DNA of 8,422 bases, from positions 1-8,422 of the forward strand of contig CATLDS010000013.1 in the NCBI GenBank assembly GCA_949902685.1, written 5' to 3'. A program made the translations under genes and the position numbers. The DNA is from an uncultured Christensenellaceae bacterium (GTDB lineage Bacteria; Bacillota; Clostridia; Christensenellales; UBA1242). Positions 5,963-8,422 of this stretch are shown one piece after another. Position 1 is the stretch's first letter. Each line of letters opens with the position of its first letter. The notes beneath the pieces were generated by a model. That model was given only the letters and a program-made list of their open reading frames with translations. It ran no database searches and was not told the DNA's origin.

Positions 5963-7066
5963 ATGGTAGCAACATATAAAATAAATTTAGAGAACCTAAA
6001 AACAAATTATCTTACATATGCAGATTTTGGAAGTGTATATTTTCCAATAAAGACAAATCATAATTCTATAATTTTAAAGCAACTAAAAAAACTAGGATGT
6101 GGATTTGAAACTGACAGTGTAGAGCATATAAAGAAAGTATATTCACCTAATATAGCACAAAAAATAATGTATTCAAATGTTGCTAAATCATTTGAAGATA
6201 TTTTATGGACGATAAAGCATAAAATATCTTATTATACTGTAGATGATGAACAAACACTAAGACAAATAATCAATTTAGCGATAAAATACAAATTACCAAA
6301 ATTAAAAATAAATATAAGATTAAATGTTTACGAATGTTTCAAAAAAGAATTTGACTTAAAAGGTGCAGTGGATTCGCGACTAGGTGCTTTTATAAGCAAA
6401 GCAAAAGATTTACTAAAAATTATTAATGAAGAAAATAGAATAAATATTGAGAAGGGATTTAGCTTCTATATTCAAGCAGAAATTCATAACGATGAAGATT
6501 GTTTAATCAAAATGCTGAACCATATTATTAAACACTTCGATAGAGATATAGGTATTTCATTCATTAATCTAGGTGGTGGTGCTACCAAAGAACGATTGAT
6601 ACACAGCATGCCAACTATAAAGAAGACGCTCGAATATTTTAATGCTAAAGGTTTAGTTTTAGAGCCGGGAAGATATATGGTAGGTAATGTAGAGGATTTA
6701 TATTTACCATGTATTAGAGTTGTTGATAATATAGAGATAAATAACGAAATTGTGGCGACACTTCCAGTTGGAATCTATCATGGTCTTATTGATACACTTT
6801 TGCACAAAAGAAATTTTGAAATTTATGTTGTCAATCAAAGTAATCTCGAGAAACTAGAGCAAACCTTGCAGTCTAAAGTGAAATTGGTTTTGCGAGGACC
6901 TACAGCAGATTCGCTAGATGTATTAGGAATTTTTGCTATACCAAAATTAAAAATAAATAACGATACTGTTTTTGTAATAAAAAATATTGGAGCATACGTA
7001 GAAGTTTTTGATTCTGCTTTTTCTGGTAAAATAAAGTGCAAATATGTTACAGATATTGAAAATTAA
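5963..7066 (+). CDS. Fold-type III PLP decarboxylase (ornithine/diaminopimelate decarboxylase superfamily) with altered active site
   Basis: Alanine-racemase-fold decarboxylases remove the alpha-carboxylate of ornithine, lysine, arginine, diaminopimelate or related amino acids using PLP. This protein is 367 aa, slightly short at the N-terminus. PLP Lys30 lies in FPIKTNHN (27-34), and CGFETDS (46-52) matches the usual FDVAS position. SRLGAF (138-143), the phosphate-binding LGGG (203-206), LEPGRYMV (233-240), GPTADSLDVLG (312-322) and GAYVEVFDSAFSGK (343-356) are all recognisable. Two expected residues are missing: the catalytic Cys of GPTCDSxD is Ala315, and the His stacking on PLP (FHVGS) is replaced in FYIQAE (168-173, Tyr169). 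The substrate, and even whether it decarboxylates, is therefore uncertain. It has no Shine-Dalgarno site and converges with the cysteine-synthase-like gene, overlapping it by 4 bp. Confidence 0.9.
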   Translation: MVATYKINLENLKTNYLTYADFGSVYFPIKTNHNSIILKQLKKLGCGFETDSVEHIKKVYSPNIAQKIMYSNVAKSFEDILWTIKHKISYYTVDDEQTLRQIINLAIKYKLPKLKINIRLNVYECFKKEFDLKGAVDSRLGAFISKAKDLLKIINEENRINIEKGFSFYIQAEIHNDEDCLIKMLNHIIKHFDRDIGISFINLGGGATKERLIHSMPTIKKTLEYFNAKGLVLEPGRYMVGNVEDLYLPCIRVVDNIEINNEIVATLPVGIYHGLIDTLLHKRNFEIYVVNQSNLEKLEQTLQSKVKLVLRGPTADSLDVLGIFAIPKLKINNDTVFVIKNIGAYVEVFDSAFSGKIKCKYVTDIEN

Positions 7067-8025
7067 AGTAATTTAAAATTAATTAATTCTATACTGTCCA
7101 CTAATTCTGTATGGATTGGTTTAGATAGGTCGGTAGATAAATATTTCTTATTGTCGTCAGCGAATGTCGTGACGGCATTTTTTTCGCTTAAAACACAGCC
7201 TAAGAAATTCGCTCCGCTAGAGATACCTACTGGGAGTGATAGTTCAGTACATAGTTTTTGGCTCATAGCGATAGCGTCTCTATCGCTAATAGGTATGATT
7301 TCATCTATTATATTATCGTCATATAGACTAGGTACTATCTCGTCGCTAATGCCTTGTATCTTGTGGTGGCAGAAAGGTGGTATGTTGGATAGTATCCTTG
7401 CTCTGCTAGGCTCAATGGCGACTATTTTTGTGCCGATTGATTTTTTTAGAGATTTACCTACTCCTACTAGTGTCCCAGAAGTGCCTACTCCAGCGACAAA
7501 ACTATAGATATTTTTGTTTTTCAATTGTTTTATAATTTCATGCGCCGTGAAGAGTGCGTGTGCCTTTATGTTACTTGTATTAGCGAACTGTTCCGTGCAG
7601 AAGTATCCATTTTTTTTGTATTCCTCACATAAATCAAACGCTGACTTAAAATCGTCAGTTTCTACTAATGTAGCGCCTAATTGTCTTATTAGAGATTTTC
7701 GTTCGCTACTCATATTCTTAGGCATGATAATAGTTACAGGGTTACCTAGAAGATTTGCCACTGCACAGATTGATATTCCCATATTGCCACTGGACACTTC
7801 TACAATCTTATCGCCAGTATGTAATTGTTCGTTCGTGTACGCATCGAAAAAGATTTGATATGCAACTTTATCTTTAATACTACCAGTAAGTGAATACCAT
7901 TCGCATTTGGCATACACTTTATGTTTACTCCCGTTAAAACTATAATTAATCTCCACAATCGGTGTGTTGGTTACAAGTGATTTGATAGTTTTAAATTTTT
8001 TTCTTAATTCTTTTGTTAATGTCAT
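7063..8025 (-). CDS. Cysteine synthase family PLP enzyme (fold-type II)
   Basis: Fold-type II beta-replacement enzymes join a nucleophile to an activated serine; members include CysK/CysM, cystathionine beta-synthase and SbnA. In this 320-aa protein PLP Lys51 lies in SLTGSIKDK (45-53). Next come VSSGNMGISICAVANLLG (77-94), MPKNMSSERK (101-110), QFANTSNIKAH (146-156), the phosphate loop GVGTSGT (179-185), PVGISSGANFLG (265-276) and a C-terminal KKYLST (293-298). The CysK PGGSVKDR motif appears as LTGSIKDK, so it is divergent and the acceptor substrate is uncertain. The start ATG is fixed by an in-frame TGA two codons upstream (8029-8031), and there is no Shine-Dalgarno site. Its partner gene on the other strand overlaps its stop (TTAA, 7063-7066). 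Confidence 0.9.
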   Translation of the reverse strand: MTLTKELRKKFKTIKSLVTNTPIVEINYSFNGSKHKVYAKCEWYSLTGSIKDKVAYQIFFDAYTNEQLHTGDKIVEVSSGNMGISICAVANLLGNPVTIIMPKNMSSERKSLIRQLGATLVETDDFKSAFDLCEEYKKNGYFCTEQFANTSNIKAHALFTAHEIIKQLKNKNIYSFVAGVGTSGTLVGVGKSLKKSIGTKIVAIEPSRARILSNIPPFCHHKIQGISDEIVPSLYDDNIIDEIIPISDRDAIAMSQKLCTELSLPVGISSGANFLGCVLSEKNAVTTFADDNKKYLSTDLSKPIHTELVDSIELINFKLL

Positions 8026-8030
8026 AGTTC

Positions 8031-8059
8031 ATTATATGATAAATTTTAGTTATTGTTGA
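8031..8059 (-). promoter_or_regulatory. Promoter of the cysteine-synthase-like gene, predicted leaderless
   Basis: On the reverse strand there is a perfect TATAAT (8031-8036) only 5 nt before the ATG, with TCAACA (8054-8059, 4 of 6) at 17-nt spacing. An in-frame stop overlaps the region just upstream of the ATG, so no alternative longer start exists. Confidence 0.75.
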
Positions 8060-8062
8060 TAC

Positions 8063-8085
8063 TTTTTGTTTATTTCCAACAAAAA
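8063..8085. repeat. AT-rich inverted repeat in the divergent intergenic region
   Basis: Arms TTTTTGTT (8063-8070) and AACAAAAA (8078-8085) with a 7-nt loop. The stem has only one G-C pair and no useful U-run follows, so it is unlikely to be a terminator. It lies just upstream of the -35 box of the reverse gene, a plausible operator position. Confidence 0.4.
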
Positions 8086-8139
8086 GAGAATATTTAGTTA
8101 GAAAAAATTGTAAAATCTGTGTACTTAACAATGAAATGA

Positions 8140-8148
8140 TGCTATAAT
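8140..8148 (+). promoter_or_regulatory. Extended -10 promoter of glgC
   Basis: TGCTATAAT at 8140-8148 is an extended -10 element. The -35 position at 17-nt spacing (TGTACT, 8120-8125) is poor, as is usual for extended -10 promoters. The expected start near 8155 gives a leader of about 26 nt that carries a strong ribosome binding site, unlike the leaderless genes to the left. Confidence 0.6.
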
Positions 8149-8180
8149 AAAATAGAATAACTAGAAATGGAGGTGACGGC

Positions 8181-8422
8181 ATGATTAAAAAGGAAATGAT
8201 CGCCATGCTGCTTGCGGGCGGACAGGGCAGCAGACTGGGAGTTCTTACCGCAAAGGTGGCAAAACCCGCAGTGTCTTTCGGCGGCAAGTACCGTATTATT
8301 GATTTTCCGTTGAGCAACTGCATCAATTCAGGAGTGGATACGGTAGGAGTCCTGACACAATATCAGCCGCTGCGGTTGAATACACATATAGGGATTGGGA
8401 TTCCGTGGGATCTGGACCGGAC
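8181..8422 (+). CDS. glgC: Glucose-1-phosphate adenylyltransferase, N-terminal fragment (3' end outside window)
   Basis: GlgC makes ADP-glucose from glucose-1-phosphate and ATP, the first committed step of glycogen synthesis. The first 80 codons are present. The nucleotidyltransferase signature AGGQGSRLG (12-20) and the segment [20 protein letters not shown] (28-47) are intact, followed by the [13 protein letters not shown] region (59-71). The ATG at 8181 is preceded by GGAGGTGA (about 8169-8176), a near-perfect Shine-Dalgarno at standard spacing. The coding sequence is GC-rich (34 of 60 at 8221-8280) and matches the left edge of the window rather than the AT-rich interior. The style is that of Clostridia such as Lachnospiraceae. 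It is cut by the right edge. Confidence 0.96.
   Translation, partial: MIKKEMIAMLLAGGQGSRLGVLTAKVAKPAVSFGGKYRIIDFPLSNCINSGVDTVGVLTQYQPLRLNTHIGIGIPWDLDR

Noticed and set aside
1..8180. Integrative element using the prfB 3' end as attachment site
   Set aside because: No integrase or recombinase gene is present between the two boundaries, and I find no copy of the prfB junction sequence in the right-hand intergenic region.
7991..8326. Reverse-strand open frame overlapping glgC
   Set aside because: It lies antisense to a clearly real glgC start and the cysteine-synthase-like promoter, and its translation resembles no known family; it is a shadow frame.

Overview
The window is a compositional mosaic. 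The left edge (about 1-225, start of a peptide release factor 2 tail) and the right edge (from about 8160, start of glgC) are GC-rich: by hand count 37 of the first 60 bases and 34 of 60 at 8221-8280. Both look like Clostridia of the Lachnospiraceae type. Everything between is AT-rich (17 of 60 at 301-360, 15 of 60 at 6001-6060, 26 of 60 inside tsaD) and uses different gene-start signals. The interior resembles a small-genome bacterium. The tail of the release factor (ETSDV... in place of the usual Firmicutes ETGNV...), an AAA-CYTH fusion protein and several leaderless genes make me think of Patescibacteria/Saccharibacteria. That assignment is inference with moderate to low confidence. The whole window is either a transfer into a Clostridium-like chromosome or an assembly chimera, and sequence alone cannot decide.

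Layout, left to right. The 3' end of prfB is followed directly by a 99-residue unknown gene and a 202-residue gene with possible ADP-ribosyltransferase-like features, all forward. A 12-bp bidirectional terminator hairpin separates these from a reverse-strand gene for a nucleoside-triphosphatase/CYTH (triphosphate tunnel) fusion. A divergent promoter region follows, then tsaD and a nitroreductase in one operon. Next come tRNA-Arg(UCG), an HD-domain hydrolase, a short NIF3/YqfO-type protein, and a pyridoxamine-phosphate-oxidase-like flavoprotein, all forward. A leaderless fold-type III PLP decarboxylase then converges, with a 4-bp overlap, on a leaderless reverse-strand cysteine-synthase-family PLP enzyme. 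A 155-bp divergent intergenic region leads to glgC, which runs off the right edge.

Functionally the interior mixes housekeeping genes (tsaD for the t6A tRNA modification, a tRNA, a release factor tail) with small accessory enzymes. The two most unusual items are the paired PLP enzymes, where the decarboxylase lacks the expected active-site Cys and His, and the shared leaderless architecture (TATAAT box 5-7 nt before ATG) of tsaD and both PLP genes. No integrase, transposase, CRISPR array, rRNA or attachment-site repeat is visible. No gene-free stretch exceeds about 155 bases.
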